A stretch of 59,897 nucleotides of DNA from Thiomicrorhabdus sp. (GCA_015487495.1 WFPP01000104.1:1-59897); one strand, 5' to 3'; counted from the stretch's first letter, positions 1 to 10,394 are shown. Notes: generated by a model not told the origin, from the sequence alone. Made by a program: numbers and translations.

Positions 1-107
1 GAGGGAGATCTATCTACTTTCAAGCTCACCAAAGTGGCTTTAGGGGGGGACGATCTTCCCAAAATTCTATTCTTAGAATAAAGCAAGCCAATAAAAAAAA
101 CTAATGA

Positions 108-755
108 CTGTTTGGTTTTCTTTCACTAGATGTAAACATACAAGGGGGGGGAGGAAAATTAGACGCTAATTATCTTGCCGGAATTAATGCTTCTGTTGCA
201 GGAGATGAGTGGAAAGTGAGAGCGGGTTATACCATTGGAGAGATGAATAATCCGGCTTATCAAGTAACGGCTGCAACAGAGGGCGCTTATTTAAATGATG
301 ACATGGGGTCGTTTTTAACCCTTGGGGCAAGCTATGATAATGGCGGGCTATTGGCAATGGTTGAGTTTGCAAAACGAAACGTGGAAGATGCGGAAGCCAT
401 TGCCAACTTAACGGGGGCTTATATTACATTAGGGTATCAGTTTAATGGTTTTACCCCTTATATAACTTATCAGGTACAAGAAACGGATGATAAAAATCGT
501 GCAATCGGTGTAAATTCAGATTTTAAAGCGCTGAGCTTAGGGGCAAAATATGAGTTTGCCAAGTCGAATATTGCCATTAAGGCTGAGGTAACAAATTTTG
601 AATTTGGTAAAAGTGAAGCATTTCCTACTTTCGTACCAGGCTTTGGATTTGTAACAGTACCTGCGGGTTATGTTAATACCTTAACAGGCAATGATACTAC
701 GGCGGGATTAAAATCCGCTAAAGTCTTAAATTTAACATTAGAAACCATGTTTTAA
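108..755 (+). CDS. Outer-membrane porin, C-terminal part (5' end broken or missing)
   Basis: The frame open from 108 to the stop at 753-755 encodes alternating polar and hydrophobic strands with aromatic residues at their ends. It finishes in ...ETMF; a C-terminal phenylalanine is the usual assembly signal of beta-barrel outer-membrane proteins. The repeated GAxYxxG-type strands fit the C-terminal half of a general or anion porin. There is no signal peptide and no good start: two in-frame stops (TAA, TGA) lie at 102-107, and the first start-like codon is a GTG at 216 with no Shine-Dalgarno. A run of eight G lies at 144-151 and seven G at 43-49, so a slip-type frameshift is a plausible cause of the missing N-terminus. 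Alternatively the upstream 107 bases are unrelated. Porin identity is fairly sure; functionality is doubtful. Confidence 0.6.
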   Translation: MFGFLSLDVNIQGGGGKLDANYLAGINASVAGDEWKVRAGYTIGEMNNPAYQVTAATEGAYLNDDMGSFLTLGASYDNGGLLAMVEFAKRNVEDAEAIANLTGAYITLGYQFNGFTPYITYQVQETDDKNRAIGVNSDFKALSLGAKYEFAKSNIAIKAEVTNFEFGKSEAFPTFVPGFGFVTVPAGYVNTLTGNDTTAGLKSAKVLNLTLETMF

Positions 756-764
756 GGGGGAGGT

Positions 765-1133
765 ATGAAAAAATTAATAATAGCATCTATTTTAATGATG
801 CCTTTGTCTGCGGTGTTTGCAGGTGTTGTTGCCATTGAAAACCCTGCTGATAGTTATTCTAAACAGGATGTAATCAATGCATGGAAAGGGAAGACCTCGG
901 CTCAATTAGTGGAAAATGCGGCCGCATCGGATGCATTTTACAGCACCATTATTGGCAAAAGCGCGTCCAGTGTTGAAAAGAAAATTAAACGAAAAGTATT
1001 TTCTGGGCGCATGGCCTCGCCTAAAAAGTTAAATTCAGACTCTGAAGTCATTGATTATATTGCTTCTAACCCTGGTTCAATAGGGTATGTGAATGATTCC
1101 AGTGTGAACGCTTCAGTCAAAGTGATTAAATGA
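765..1133 (+). CDS. Small periplasmic phosphate-binding (PBP-like) protein
   Basis: A 122-residue protein with a clear Sec signal peptide (MKKLIIASILMMPLSAVFA, cleavage about residue 19). The rest resembles the short stand-alone PBP-like domain related to phosphate-binding PstS: a start like VVAIENPAD, a central FYSTIIGKSASSVEKK segment, and an end with the typical S-x-P-G-S-I-G-Y pattern. Such proteins bind a small anion in the periplasm. It starts 9 bases after the porin stop, with GGGGGAGG just before the ATG as ribosome-binding site, so it is probably co-transcribed with the porin. Porin plus PBP-like pairs suggest anion (possibly phosphate) acquisition, but the ligand is not shown by the sequence. 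Confidence 0.65.
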   Translation: MKKLIIASILMMPLSAVFAGVVAIENPADSYSKQDVINAWKGKTSAQLVENAAASDAFYSTIIGKSASSVEKKIKRKVFSGRMASPKKLNSDSEVIDYIASNPGSIGYVNDSSVNASVKVIK

Positions 1134-1165
1134 AGCACTCATTATTAACATGACCTCAGTATTGT

Positions 1166-1198
1166 GTCGTTACAGTATCGCTTGGTGGTATTGTAACG
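1166..1198 (+). other. Hairpin after the PBP-like gene
   Basis: Arms CGTTACAGTA (about 1168-1177) and TATTGTAACG (about 1189-1198) pair with one G-T wobble, 35 bases after the stop of the PBP-like gene. There is no T tract after it, so a factor-independent terminator is not shown; it may stabilise the mRNA end or be an operator. Confidence 0.35.
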
Positions 1199-1273
1199 GG
1201 ACTTTAATATGTGTATTTTTTAAAGAAGCGATTTAATCAGATTTTTTTAAGAAGTAAGTATGAAGTAAGTATA

Positions 1274-1462
1274 TTAAGGAGGCTCTGATTAAGTCCCTTA
1301 ACATTCTGTGAATCTTTAAGCCTCATCTTACGGGGCTTAGCCATTTTATTCGCCTCGGCGTTAAATGCCTTTGCAAGGTCTAGACATGGCTTCAGCCATT
1401 TGCCTTGATGCGAATAAAATGGCGTTGTCAGAAATTAAGTGACTTAATCAGAGATTCCTTAA
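1274..1462. repeat. MITE-like element, full copy (about 189 bp)
   Basis: The two ends are inverted repeats of the form TTAAGGANNCTCTGATTAAG, with TTAA at each extreme. Inside, GCCATTTTATTCGC (1340-1353) and its exact complement GCGAATAAAATGGC (1410-1423) form a long-armed hairpin. A second copy of the core lies at 16958-17060 and shorter relatives at 26869, 28805, 40729 and 43535. It has no coding capacity, so it fits a non-autonomous miniature element. Just left of it, GAAGTAAGTAT is repeated directly (1251-1261 and 1262-1272). The remaining intergenic DNA from 1134 to 1525 holds nothing else I can name. Confidence 0.7.
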
Positions 1463-1525
1463 AGTTCAGAATGGCATTGAGTGTGTGAATATACAAATTA
1501 CGAATGGTTTATAAAAGGAAACAAT

Positions 1526-4390
1526 ATGAACAATTTGCGCCCATCGGTTAAGGTTGATGCTCAAGGAATGATTGAAGAAGTAAACCAGGATTATTTGGAA
1601 TTACTTGGTTATTCTTTGTCAGAGATGGTTCATCATTCTATTCATGACTTTCAATCTTCTGCGCTTCCCCGACCGTTTCAAGAGGATTTGATGGCTGTAT
1701 TGAATGCGGGTCAGCCGTATCATGGTTATACGATAGAAAAAAATAAATCCGGATCGGATGTTTATTTGTCTGTTACCTTGTTTCCATTAGGTTCCAAAGA
1801 TAATTACCAGGGCTACAGTGCGGTTAAGCGCTTGTTGACGCCAGAAGAGATGCCGCGTGTTAAAAAAGATTTTGAAGACGTTGAATGTGGTAAAAAAAGA
1901 GTGGTTGAAGGCACGGTTGTCTCCTCTCTTTTTATGGCTACAGTAGGGCGGGCGTTTAAATTAAACTTTTTACCGATGATGGTTGTGGCAGCGGTGTTTA
2001 CGTCAGTTTTGATTTTGGTGGTGGCCTTTGTTAATGGGCAAGCCCAAAAGAAAAAGGTACTGGATACTTCCATTCAAAGCTACTCTAAAACGCTGGAGGC
2101 AGAGTTAGAGGGGTTGATTGATAAAAACAAGTTAATTGGTGAAACCAACTTGGTTGGGTTAACCAAATCTGCGTTTGTTCGTAATGCGGTGGAAGAGTTG
2201 GACATTGATACCTTGGTGGATGAATTTAATGGCATTAATGAGCACTACAAGAAAAATTCGGTTTTACAAAATATTGCGATGCAAGTGTTTGATGCAGAAG
2301 GGAACTCCATGTACCGTTCATGGGTGCCGGAAGAGGAGCAAGATATTATACCGGTTACCCGATTGTATGTGAACGAAACCTTAAAAAAGGATAAATCAGG
2401 CTCCTTTTTTGTTTTGGAAAAAGAGGGGGTCACGCTTAAATCTGCTATTCCGTTGCACTTTGAGGATAATATTGTTGGTGTGGCTGAAATGAATCAGGAT
2501 TTTAATGCCATTAAAAAGGCGATGGAAAGCTTGTCAAGTGGATTGCTGTTGATTGCAGTTGCGGATAAATATGTGCAGCAGGTGCCAGCTCGAATCAATG
2601 ATAAAAGCGTGAAAATAGGGCAGAATGCGAAGTATTATCTGGATACAGGGTTTTCGCTGGAGGATGCAAAAACGGCAAAACAGGTCAATCTTCTAAAAAA
2701 CGTTTCCATTGAACATATTGTTAAGGAGGGTGTGCTGTATCAAAATGGGTATTTACATATTTCACGTCCTATTTTAGATGTGAGAGGGGATACGATTGGA
2801 AGTATTATTGTCAGTATTGATGGAAAAGAGTTTGAAACGTATCTGAATAAAAATTTAGCAGTGGTTGAGGGGACATTTTTTGGTGTGACGATCGCTACCA
2901 TTATTACCGCAATCTCACTGCTTCTTTTGGTTTGGCTATTGTTGATTCGTCCGATTAAACGAATGGAAGAGCAGGTATCGGATGCGGTGAACTCCAGTGA
3001 TTTATTTAAACGTGCCGATGTGATTGGCCATAATGAAATGGCCGATTTAGGACGCGCTTACAATAAACAAGTGTCGCTCTTTCAGCAGGTCATGAATGAC
3101 AGCTCAAATGCATTAAGTAATATTGTTAAAGGGGAGCTTACCAAACGGGTCACAACGGATTATAAAGCGGATTTTTTAATTATTAAAGAGCAGCTCAATG
3201 CCACAATGGATGGGTTACAAAACACTTTTGCTCAAATTAATACCGTTTTGTTGGATTTGCGAAATGGTGCGTTTAGCCATGAGCACAAAAATGATTTAAA
3301 AGGTGAGTATTATGAGATTGTTGAGTCGGCCAAAAATACCATGCATGAGCTTTCGACGGTTTTTAAAGAGATTGAACGAGTGATGATTCAAGTATCGAAA
3401 GGGGATCTTTCACAGCGTATTGAAGCCAAAACAAGTGGAGATATTCAAGCCTTAACGGCGATTATTAATACGTCAATGGAGAATCTTGGCAAAGGGTTTG
3501 ATGACATTGTTTCAGCGGCAAAACGTATTGCCAAGGGGGATTTTACCCAAGTAATTTCCAACCCTTATGAATATAAAATCGATGAGGCGAAGCAAGCCAT
3601 TAATCAGGCAGTTGCGGACTTAAAAGAGGTGATTTCAAATGTGAAAGGCATTGCAGACAATGTTCAAAACTCGGCAAAATCGGTTGCCAGTGGTACAGAG
3701 CAGTTAAATGAGCGCACTCGTGAGCAAGCCAGTTCGTTAGAAAAAACCGCGTCGGCAATGGAACAAACCTCCGCTCAAGTTGAAAGTAACCTTGAGTCAA
3801 CCAAGGTGTCTGCCAATATTGCAAGTGAGCAATCGGGCATTTTGGAAGAGGCTAATCAAACGATGAATGAAACTCAGGATGCAATGCAGGGAATTAAAGA
3901 AGCCTCTGAGCAGATTAGCAGTATTACAAGCCTAATTGACAGCATTGCATTTCAAACCAATTTGTTGGCGTTAAATGCCGCAGTTGAAGCGTCCAGAGCA
4001 GGAGAGCACGGGCGAGGATTTGCTGTGGTTGCGGCAGAGGTACGTAGCCTTGCGGGTAAATCGGCTGAAGCCGCAAAAGAGATTAATGTGCTGGTTGAAA
4101 AAACCTCTGAAGCGATTGAAGGAGGGGTGGTAAAGGTCAATACCGTGAATGCACATTTAGAAAAAATCACGTCTGAAACCGAACGAATGAAGCAGATCGT
4201 ATCTGAAATTACTGTGGCTTCTCGAGAGCAGGCAGAGGGCGTCAAGCAAGTTAACAGCGCCATTACGTCGATTGATTCGGTTACGCAGCAAAATGCGGCA
4301 CTGGTATCAGAAACCTACACGACGACAGAGCAGATGATGAGAGCGGCGGATGATTTAATTGATAATGTTTCCAAGTTTCATGTTTCGTAG
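1526..4390 (+). CDS. Methyl-accepting chemotaxis protein with N-terminal PAS domain
   Basis: A 954-residue chemoreceptor. Order of parts: a PAS-like domain without an obvious cofactor signature (about 1-105), a first membrane helix (about 148-170), a long periplasmic sensor region (about 171-450), a second membrane helix (about 451-473), HAMP-type and linker helices, then the cytoplasmic coiled coil with the highly conserved hairpin tip ([19 protein letters not shown], about 804-822) that contacts CheA and CheW. I choose the ATG at 1526 because AAAAGGAA lies 6 bases upstream; an in-frame GTG at 1481 would read into the end of the upstream MITE. There is no C-terminal CheR-tethering pentapeptide. 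A cytoplasmic PAS in front of a periplasmic sensor is uncommon and suggests two inputs. The ligand is unknown. Confidence 0.9.
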   Translation: MNNLRPSVKVDAQGMIEEVNQDYLELLGYSLSEMVHHSIHDFQSSALPRPFQEDLMAVLNAGQPYHGYTIEKNKSGSDVYLSVTLFPLGSKDNYQGYSAVKRLLTPEEMPRVKKDFEDVECGKKRVVEGTVVSSLFMATVGRAFKLNFLPMMVVAAVFTSVLILVVAFVNGQAQKKKVLDTSIQSYSKTLEAELEGLIDKNKLIGETNLVGLTKSAFVRNAVEELDIDTLVDEFNGINEHYKKNSVLQNIAMQVFDAEGNSMYRSWVPEEEQDIIPVTRLYVNETLKKDKSGSFFVLEKEGVTLKSAIPLHFEDNIVGVAEMNQDFNAIKKAMESLSSGLLLIAVADKYVQQVPARINDKSVKIGQNAKYYLDTGFSLEDAKTAKQVNLLKNVSIEHIVKEGVLYQNGYLHISRPILDVRGDTIGSIIVSIDGKEFETYLNKNLAVVEGTFFGVTIATIITAISLLLLVWLLLIRPIKRMEEQVSDAVNSSDLFKRADVIGHNEMADLGRAYNKQVSLFQQVMNDSSNALSNIVKGELTKRVTTDYKADFLIIKEQLNATMDGLQNTFAQINTVLLDLRNGAFSHEHKNDLKGEYYEIVESAKNTMHELSTVFKEIERVMIQVSKGDLSQRIEAKTSGDIQALTAIINTSMENLGKGFDDIVSAAKRIAKGDFTQVISNPYEYKIDEAKQAINQAVADLKEVISNVKGIADNVQNSAKSVASGTEQLNERTREQASSLEKTASAMEQTSAQVESNLESTKVSANIASEQSGILEEANQTMNETQDAMQGIKEASEQISSITSLIDSIAFQTNLLALNAAVEASRAGEHGRGFAVVAAEVRSLAGKSAEAAKEINVLVEKTSEAIEGGVVKVNTVNAHLEKITSETERMKQIVSEITVASREQAEGVKQVNSAITSIDSVTQQNAALVSETYTTTEQMMRAADDLIDNVSKFHVS

Positions 4391-4610
4391 TTTATTCACA
4401 TGGGTCATCAGGGCTATGTTTTTTCGTGCTTTTTACCAGTCTTTTTTGAGGCACAGTGAGGTACAGTATTATTATGCGCCATTGTTATATGTCGACTAAT
4501 AAAATAAGGGAGTAAAAAAAGAAATTGAGTTTTTTGCACATCATAGGTATTTATAATTCAGGTAAGCATTTATAATAGCTTTTTCGTGTTTTTAAATAAG
4601 CTTTTTTTAT

Positions 4611-5468
4611 ATGTCTATATGGTCTTCTCGGTTTGATTTGGTATTGCTAAGTTATTATGCTTCCAGAGTCGTACTGGTTTTTGCAGTTGGGTTATTAGGC
4701 TGGCAGATAGGTTCTATGATTTCGTATTCACTGGAATCGTTAAACACCTTGAATTCCCAGCCTGTTCAGACTAACCAACAACCCTCTTCTTCCCCATCTT
4801 CTATGGGTTCCTCTTCTCGAATTGCTTCCATTGATTTATTTGGACGACAAGCTACTGTGCAAGAGTTGGATAAAAAGAATCAAGTAGAAAATGTATCTGA
4901 AACACAATTAAATTTAACCGTGGTGGGCATTGTTGATTTACCAAATGAGAAAGGGGTAGCGATTATTCAAACGGGTTCTCAAAGTTTGGTGGTTTCGGTT
5001 GGTGAAAAAATTCAAAGTGGTGTGTTTTTAGAAGAAGTGTACTCGGATTACGTGGTCATTGAGCATCGAGGTGTGCTAGAAAAACTGGTGATGAGTGATT
5101 CGAATGAATTATTGGACTCAAATGCCTTTGGGCTTGAAGATGCGCTGGGGGAAACCAGTGATGTCTTTAAACTTAGGCAGGAGTTACAAAAAACACCAAT
5201 GAAAATTATGCAATATGTGCGGTTTCAGTTGATGAATGCAGGCTCTCGGGACGCAATGTTGAAACTTTGGCCTAAAAAAGACGCTGAATTGTTTAAAGCA
5301 TTTGGACTTGAGGCGGGAGATGTTTTAAAAAATGTGAATGGACAGCCCGTTTCTGAGTTAATGAAAAAACCCATTTTATGGAAAAAGGTATTGAATGAGT
5401 CGGTTTTGGAAATGGAAGTTCATCGTCAAGATCGTGTTGAATTTTTAGTCATTGACTTAACTGAATAA
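4611..5468 (+). CDS. gspC: Type II secretion system inner-membrane protein GspC
   Basis: A 285-residue bitopic protein linking the inner-membrane platform to the secretin. There is a short cytoplasmic N-terminus, one membrane helix (about 17-36), a Ser/Pro/Gln-rich linker (about 47-70), the homology region (about 100-165) that binds GspD, and a PDZ-like C-terminal domain (about 195-285) with the typical G-L-x-x-G-D-V-L-x-x-V-N-G pattern. It is first in the operon; its TAA overlaps the gspD ATG by one base, implying translational coupling. The ribosome-binding site is weak, with only T-rich sequence before the ATG. Identity rests on domain order and on the following gspD-N genes. Confidence 0.9.
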   Translation: MSIWSSRFDLVLLSYYASRVVLVFAVGLLGWQIGSMISYSLESLNTLNSQPVQTNQQPSSSPSSMGSSSRIASIDLFGRQATVQELDKKNQVENVSETQLNLTVVGIVDLPNEKGVAIIQTGSQSLVVSVGEKIQSGVFLEEVYSDYVVIEHRGVLEKLVMSDSNELLDSNAFGLEDALGETSDVFKLRQELQKTPMKIMQYVRFQLMNAGSRDAMLKLWPKKDAELFKAFGLEAGDVLKNVNGQPVSELMKKPILWKKVLNESVLEMEVHRQDRVEFLVIDLTE

Positions 5469-7633
5469 TGAGTAGGGTAAAAAAAAGAATGAATAAATTT
5501 CGTTGGTTAACCATTGGTCTTTTTAGTGTATGGCTGTCGGTGGGCACAGTGAATACTGTGATGGCAGAAGGCACGCTAAAACAAAACTTTAAACAGGTGG
5601 ATATTAAAACCGTTATTGAAGCGGTGGCTAAAATCTCTGGCCATAATATGATTATTGATCCTCGGGTTAAAGGAAAAGTGACCTTTATTGCACCTGCCGG
5701 CATGGCACCTGATGAACTGTATCAATCCCTTTTAGCGGTGTTGAGAGTGCATGGTTATGCGGCCATTGAAGGGGAGGATGTAATTAAAATTATTCCCGCC
5801 AATATGGCGCGAGATCAATTTCCCTATCGCGGTAATGAAATGGGAAGTGGTGACTGGGTTACGGAAGTCATTAATATTAAACATGTTGAAGCCACTAAAT
5901 TGGTGGCGGTTTTAAGGCCACTGATTGCGAAAGAGGGGCATTTGGTTGCGTTAGCCGACAGTAATAAATTGATTGTGACGGATGTGGTGTCGAATATTAA
6001 GCGTTTAAAACACATTTTAAAACGTGTGGATGTGGATACCTCTGGATACTATGAAGTTGTTCCTGTTATCAATGCTTCAGCAGAAGAGTTAAGTAAAACC
6101 ATTAAAGAAGTCGTAGGCAAAACCACGGGGGCCAATGCGGTTAAGGTCAGTTTTGATGCACGTTCAAACCACTTGATTTTAAGTGGGAATGAACAAAAGC
6201 GTATGATTTTGCGAGCATTGATTGCACATTTGGATGTTAAGGTTCAAGCAGAAAGCCATGTTAAAGTCGTGTATTTGCGTTATGCAAAAGCCAAAGACAT
6301 GGTTGAAGTACTGAAAAAAGTGGCTGGCAATCGGGCTATTTTAAATTCGGGGGCCCCTGAAAGTGGGGCCGCCCCAGGTAGTACGAAATCAGGTGGTGCG
6401 AAATCAGGCAACGCAAAATCCGGTAGCGCAGAACCCGCTTCCATTTCCTCACCTGTTCGTTCGTTAAGCTCCAAGCAATTAAAGGAAGAAGTGAGCATTG
6501 AAGCTGATGAACGAATGAATGCACTGATTATCAGTGCGCCTTCCGCAATTTCCCTGACATTGCAGGAGGTGGTGAAGCAACTGGATATTCGTCGGGCACA
6601 GGTCTTGATTGAGGCTATTTTTGTTGAAATTTCAGAAGATAAAGCGGCTAATTTAGGCGTTGAGTGGGCGGTGCTGGGCCAATATGCAGCTGGCTTGTCG
6701 AACTTTTCAGGGGCGCTTCCTACTTTGTTGGGCAATGCGGGTGATACTGCGGCACAAGCCGAAATTCTTAGCCGAGGGTTTACTTTCGGTGCGGGTGGTC
6801 TGAATGATGCAGGAACTCAGGGGTGGGGAGCCTTGATTACGGCGTTAAACCGTGACTCTTCTTCCAATGTCTTGGCAACGCCTTCTTTATTGACACTGGA
6901 TAATGAAGAAGCCGAAATTGTTGTTGGACGAGAGGTGCCCTTTCAAACAGGCAGTTTTACCAGTGCAACGAATTCTGCGACCAACCCTTTTAGTACGATT
7001 GAGCGTAAAAATGTCGGGTTAAAATTAAAAGTAAAACCTCAAATTAATGAAGGCAATGAAATTTATTTGGATATTGATCAAGAAATTTCAGATGTTCTGC
7101 CAAAAGGTGAGGCGGTCGACATTCAAACCACCAAACGTCAAATTAAAACACGCGTGATTGTGGGGGATGGCAATATTGTGGTGTTGGGTGGACTGATTAA
7201 TGAAAAAGAAACGTTGGTGGAGTCAAAAATTCCTTTATTGGGTGATATTCCCGGTATTGGTGGCCTGTTTCGTTCAACAGAAAATAAGCGTGAAAAAGTT
7301 AATTTAATGGTGTTTTTGCGTCCTGTGATTATTCGCAACAATGCAACCAGTGATTTGTATAGCCAGAAAAAATACAGTTACATCGCACAAGAGCAAAAAG
7401 AGCTACTGGAACGAAGCGATACAAATTTATTGAAAAATAACTTGCGGCCACGTTTACCTACCCTAAAAGAGTGGAAATCGTCTTCTTCAATCGCTGGGCA
7501 AGCTCCTGTTTTAGAGCAGAAACCGTCAGCGACGTTGGTAAATACACCAAAAATCACACCCCTCCCCGAAGCGGTGAACCCAGCCAATAAGCCTGTGATG
7601 CCTTCAAGTTTAGAGATATTGGATTATGAGTAA
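5468..7633 (+). CDS. gspD: Type II secretion system secretin GspD
   Basis: A 721-residue outer-membrane secretin. A signal peptide follows a basic N-terminus (mature start near AEGTLKQNF). Then come N0 (about 35-110), N1 and N2 modules (about 125-270), and an N3 module interrupted by a Gly/Ser/Ala/Lys-rich low-complexity insert (about 292-325). The secretin core (about 370-640) carries the conserved V-G-R-E-V-P-F gate motif (about 485-491) and ends at KVNLMVFLRPVI. A hydrophilic Pro-rich tail follows. There is no obvious pilotin-binding S-domain. It starts on the last base of gspC and its end overlaps gspE by 8 bases. An alternative ATG 21 bases downstream (5489) would give a more usual signal peptide. 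Confidence 0.95.
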   Translation: MSRVKKRMNKFRWLTIGLFSVWLSVGTVNTVMAEGTLKQNFKQVDIKTVIEAVAKISGHNMIIDPRVKGKVTFIAPAGMAPDELYQSLLAVLRVHGYAAIEGEDVIKIIPANMARDQFPYRGNEMGSGDWVTEVINIKHVEATKLVAVLRPLIAKEGHLVALADSNKLIVTDVVSNIKRLKHILKRVDVDTSGYYEVVPVINASAEELSKTIKEVVGKTTGANAVKVSFDARSNHLILSGNEQKRMILRALIAHLDVKVQAESHVKVVYLRYAKAKDMVEVLKKVAGNRAILNSGAPESGAAPGSTKSGGAKSGNAKSGSAEPASISSPVRSLSSKQLKEEVSIEADERMNALIISAPSAISLTLQEVVKQLDIRRAQVLIEAIFVEISEDKAANLGVEWAVLGQYAAGLSNFSGALPTLLGNAGDTAAQAEILSRGFTFGAGGLNDAGTQGWGALITALNRDSSSNVLATPSLLTLDNEEAEIVVGREVPFQTGSFTSATNSATNPFSTIERKNVGLKLKVKPQINEGNEIYLDIDQEISDVLPKGEAVDIQTTKRQIKTRVIVGDGNIVVLGGLINEKETLVESKIPLLGDIPGIGGLFRSTENKREKVNLMVFLRPVIIRNNATSDLYSQKKYSYIAQEQKELLERSDTNLLKNNLRPRLPTLKEWKSSSSIAGQAPVLEQKPSATLVNTPKITPLPEAVNPANKPVMPSSLEILDYE

Positions 7634-9134
7634 GGTGTTTCCTTTTAGTTTTGCACGAAAAAATGAAGTGGTGCTTAGCGAAGAAACAACAGGGCAAATT
7701 GTTTTTTATACTCAAAATACGCCATTGGTTGCTTTACAGGAAGTTCAGCGTCGTTTTAAGGCTTATATGCAGGAACACATGACGGAATCAACTTTGGACT
7801 CGGAGGCAACACCTGCCCCTGAACTGTTGTTTGAACAAGTGTCTGAAGAAACGTTTGAAAAAAAAATTCAAACAAATTATGCCGCCAGTGGTCAAAGTTC
7901 GGTTGAGTCAATTGAGTCCATCGAAACCGATGATTTGGTCACGATGTTTTCGGAATTGGGAGAACCTGAAGATTTATTGGACAGTGCCGATGAAGCCCCC
8001 ATTATTAAACTGTTAAATGCCATTTTATCCGAGGCCATTCGTGCCAATGCCTCGGATGTGCATATTGAGCCGTATGAAAATGAATTGCGTATTCGTTTTC
8101 GGGTGGATGGTGTCTTAAGTACCCTGTTTACTCCTAAAGCAACATTGGCAGGCATGTTGGTATCACGGATTAAAGTGATGGCACGTTTGGATATTGCCGA
8201 AAAGCGCTTACCTCAGGATGGGCGTATTGCGCTTAAACTTGGTGGGCGTGCTGTTGACTTGAGGGTTTCAACGATTCCATCCAGTTTTGGAGAACGGGTG
8301 GTATTGCGTTTATTGGACCGAAGCATGGAACGCCTGGATTTAACCGATTTAGGGTTGCCCCAAAACTTGAAGATGGGAGTGCAAGCATTATTGGCCAAAC
8401 CGCATGGTATTTTTTTGGTGACAGGCCCAACGGGATCGGGTAAAACCACAACACTGTATGCAGGCTTGAGCCGTTTAAACGATTCAATACGCAATATTAT
8501 GACCATTGAAGACCCTGTGGAATACAACATTGGAGGCATTAATCAAACCCCTGTAAACATGAAGGCTGATATGACCTTTGCCAAGGGATTAAGAGCCATT
8601 TTGCGCCAAGATCCTGATGTGATTATGATTGGAGAAATTCGGGATACTGAAACCGCAAACATTGCTGTTCAGGCCTCTTTAACAGGGCATTTAGTGCTTT
8701 CAACGCTGCATACCAATACTGCCGTTGGGGCGATTACCCGATTAAGAGACATGGGCGTTGAACCTTTTTTATTAGCGTCCAGTCTAATTGGGGTATTGGC
8801 CCAACGTTTGGTTCGCCGTTTGTGCCATCACTGTAAGTCCACGCATCAAGCCGATTCAGCCGAGTGTGACTTGTTGGGGGTCTCAGAAGCAACCATTTAT
8901 TTACCAGAAGGGTGCGATGCCTGCCAACATACAGGCTATCGTGGGCGAATGGGACTGTATGAATTGATGCCTGTGGAAGAGGAAATTCGTAAAATGATTC
9001 ATTCAGATGTGGCTGAATCTGAGATTGAACGCGTGCTCAGACAACACATGCCCTCTTTAATAGAGAGTGGCTATCGTGCGGTATTGGAAGGTAAGACCAG
9101 CCTGGAAGAAGTGTTACGAGTGACGCATCGCTAA
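7626..9134 (+). CDS. gspE: Type II secretion system ATPase GspE
   Basis: A 502-residue cytoplasmic secretion ATPase that powers pseudopilus assembly. It shows an N-terminal GspE/PilB-type domain (about 1-130), Walker A GPTGSGKTTT (about 265-274), an Asp box (EDPVEY), Walker B (VIMIGEIRD, about 331-339) and a His box around STLHTN. A zinc-binding tetracysteine motif (C-x2-C near 398 and C-x2-C near 430) is the hallmark of GspE/PilB and is absent from retraction ATPases. The start codon lies within the end of gspD (8-base overlap), and gspF follows 30 bases after the stop. Confidence 0.96.
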   Translation: MSKVFPFSFARKNEVVLSEETTGQIVFYTQNTPLVALQEVQRRFKAYMQEHMTESTLDSEATPAPELLFEQVSEETFEKKIQTNYAASGQSSVESIESIETDDLVTMFSELGEPEDLLDSADEAPIIKLLNAILSEAIRANASDVHIEPYENELRIRFRVDGVLSTLFTPKATLAGMLVSRIKVMARLDIAEKRLPQDGRIALKLGGRAVDLRVSTIPSSFGERVVLRLLDRSMERLDLTDLGLPQNLKMGVQALLAKPHGIFLVTGPTGSGKTTTLYAGLSRLNDSIRNIMTIEDPVEYNIGGINQTPVNMKADMTFAKGLRAILRQDPDVIMIGEIRDTETANIAVQASLTGHLVLSTLHTNTAVGAITRLRDMGVEPFLLASSLIGVLAQRLVRRLCHHCKSTHQADSAECDLLGVSEATIYLPEGCDACQHTGYRGRMGLYELMPVEEEIRKMIHSDVAESEIERVLRQHMPSLIESGYRAVLEGKTSLEEVLRVTHR

Positions 9135-9164
9135 AGACGGTTTGTTTTATAAAGGAAGAAGGCC

Positions 9165-10385
9165 TTGGCAGTATTTGAATATAAAGCGTTAACCAAGCAA
9201 GGTAAAACGGAAAAAGGGTTGCAGGAAGGAGACTCGGAACGTCAAATACGTCAGATTTTGCGGGATAAAGGGTTGACCCCCCTTTCTTTGGTGGCGATTG
9301 AAAAAAAAACAACACGAAACAATGCGTCTAAAAAAAGTTTTTTTGCTCACAAATTAAAAGTGGCCGAGTTGGCACTGTTTACACGTGAATTGTATACCCT
9401 GCTGGATGCCAGTACGCCGTTAAAAGAAGCCTTAAAGGCATTGTCAATCCAGAGTGAATCCAAACAGGTCGCGCGTTTTATTACCAGCTTGCATACCCAT
9501 GTTTCAGAAGGATACTCGTTGGCCAACGCGATGGCATTAGCCCCGGTGATTGTGCCACGAGACATGATTGCCACCATTCAGGCAGGGGAGGAGAGTGGAC
9601 ATCTGGATAAGGTGCTTTCCCGTTTGGCGGATTCGATTGAACAGCAAGATAACTTAAATAAAAAAATGAAAACCGCACTGATTTACCCGATGTTAATGGT
9701 TGTGGTGGCGGTGGCGATTGTCTTCTTTTTAATGATTTATGTTGTGCCCAAGGTGGTCAGTGTCTTTGATAATATGCAGCAAACCTTACCGCCATTAACG
9801 CAAGGTTTATTAAGCTTAAGTGCTTTTGTTCAAAATCAATGGCCAGTCATGCTGGGGGTAGGCATTGCACTATGGTTGGCAAGTATTTGGGCAATGAAGC
9901 GCCCTAAGTGGCGTTTTGCTGTGCACACCTTTTTATTAAAGGTGCCAGGGCTTAAACGCTTTTTAGTTTATTCCGCAACGGCGCGCTGGTCTCGTACATT
10001 TGGTGTTTTGGTGCTTAGTGGCGTGGCCATTAAAGATGCACTTAAAATTTCAGCCGAAGTGATGACGCTTGACCCAATGAAACAAGGCGTGTTGCAAATG
10101 GTTGACGAGGTGAGAGAGGGAAAACCCGTTTATCACGCCATGCAAAAAGTAGGATTTTTCCCCCCCCTGTTGTTAAATTTGGTTAAAACAGGAGAAGGAA
10201 AAGGTCAGCTCGATACCATGTTAATTAAAGGTGCAGAGCATTATGAGACGGCGGTAGAGTCGACCGCCACTGCATTGGTTAGTATTTTAGAACCCGTGTT
10301 AATTATTATTATGGGAGGCGTTGTGCTTACCATTGTCATGGCCATTATGATGCCACTATTTGAAATGAACCAAATGATAGGATAA
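9165..10385 (+). CDS. gspF: Type II secretion system inner-membrane platform protein GspF
   Basis: A 406-residue polytopic membrane protein with two GspF domains (about 70-195 and 275-400) and three membrane segments, the last near 375-395 (ALVSILEPVLIIIMGGVVL). It anchors GspE and GspL and is thought to pass energy to pseudopilin assembly. The start is a TTG at 9165, supported by AAAGGAAGAAGG a few bases upstream and by the family N-terminus (AVFEYKAL). A run of eight C at 10160-10167 codes for the Phe-Pro-Pro-Leu stretch of the second domain; slippage there would disrupt the gene. Confidence 0.95.
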   Translation: MAVFEYKALTKQGKTEKGLQEGDSERQIRQILRDKGLTPLSLVAIEKKTTRNNASKKSFFAHKLKVAELALFTRELYTLLDASTPLKEALKALSIQSESKQVARFITSLHTHVSEGYSLANAMALAPVIVPRDMIATIQAGEESGHLDKVLSRLADSIEQQDNLNKKMKTALIYPMLMVVVAVAIVFFLMIYVVPKVVSVFDNMQQTLPPLTQGLLSLSAFVQNQWPVMLGVGIALWLASIWAMKRPKWRFAVHTFLLKVPGLKRFLVYSATARWSRTFGVLVLSGVAIKDALKISAEVMTLDPMKQGVLQMVDEVREGKPVYHAMQKVGFFPPLLLNLVKTGEGKGQLDTMLIKGAEHYETAVESTATALVSILEPVLIIIMGGVVLTIVMAIMMPLFEMNQMIG

Positions 10386-10394
10386 AGAGATAGA

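Noticed and set aside
1251-1272. Tandem GAAGTAAGTAT repeat as a CRISPR or iteron
   Set aside because: Only two copies with no spacer; more likely a local duplication beside the MITE.
1481-1525. GTG start at 1481 for the first chemoreceptor
   Set aside because: It has no ribosome-binding site and reads from the flank of the MITE; the ATG at 1526 has AAAAGGAA well placed.
3952-4263. Minus-strand open frame within the chemoreceptor gene
   Set aside because: Its length follows from the codon bias of the conserved MCP tip on the other strand; there is no start signal and no family match. The same applies to the other antisense frames inside clear genes.
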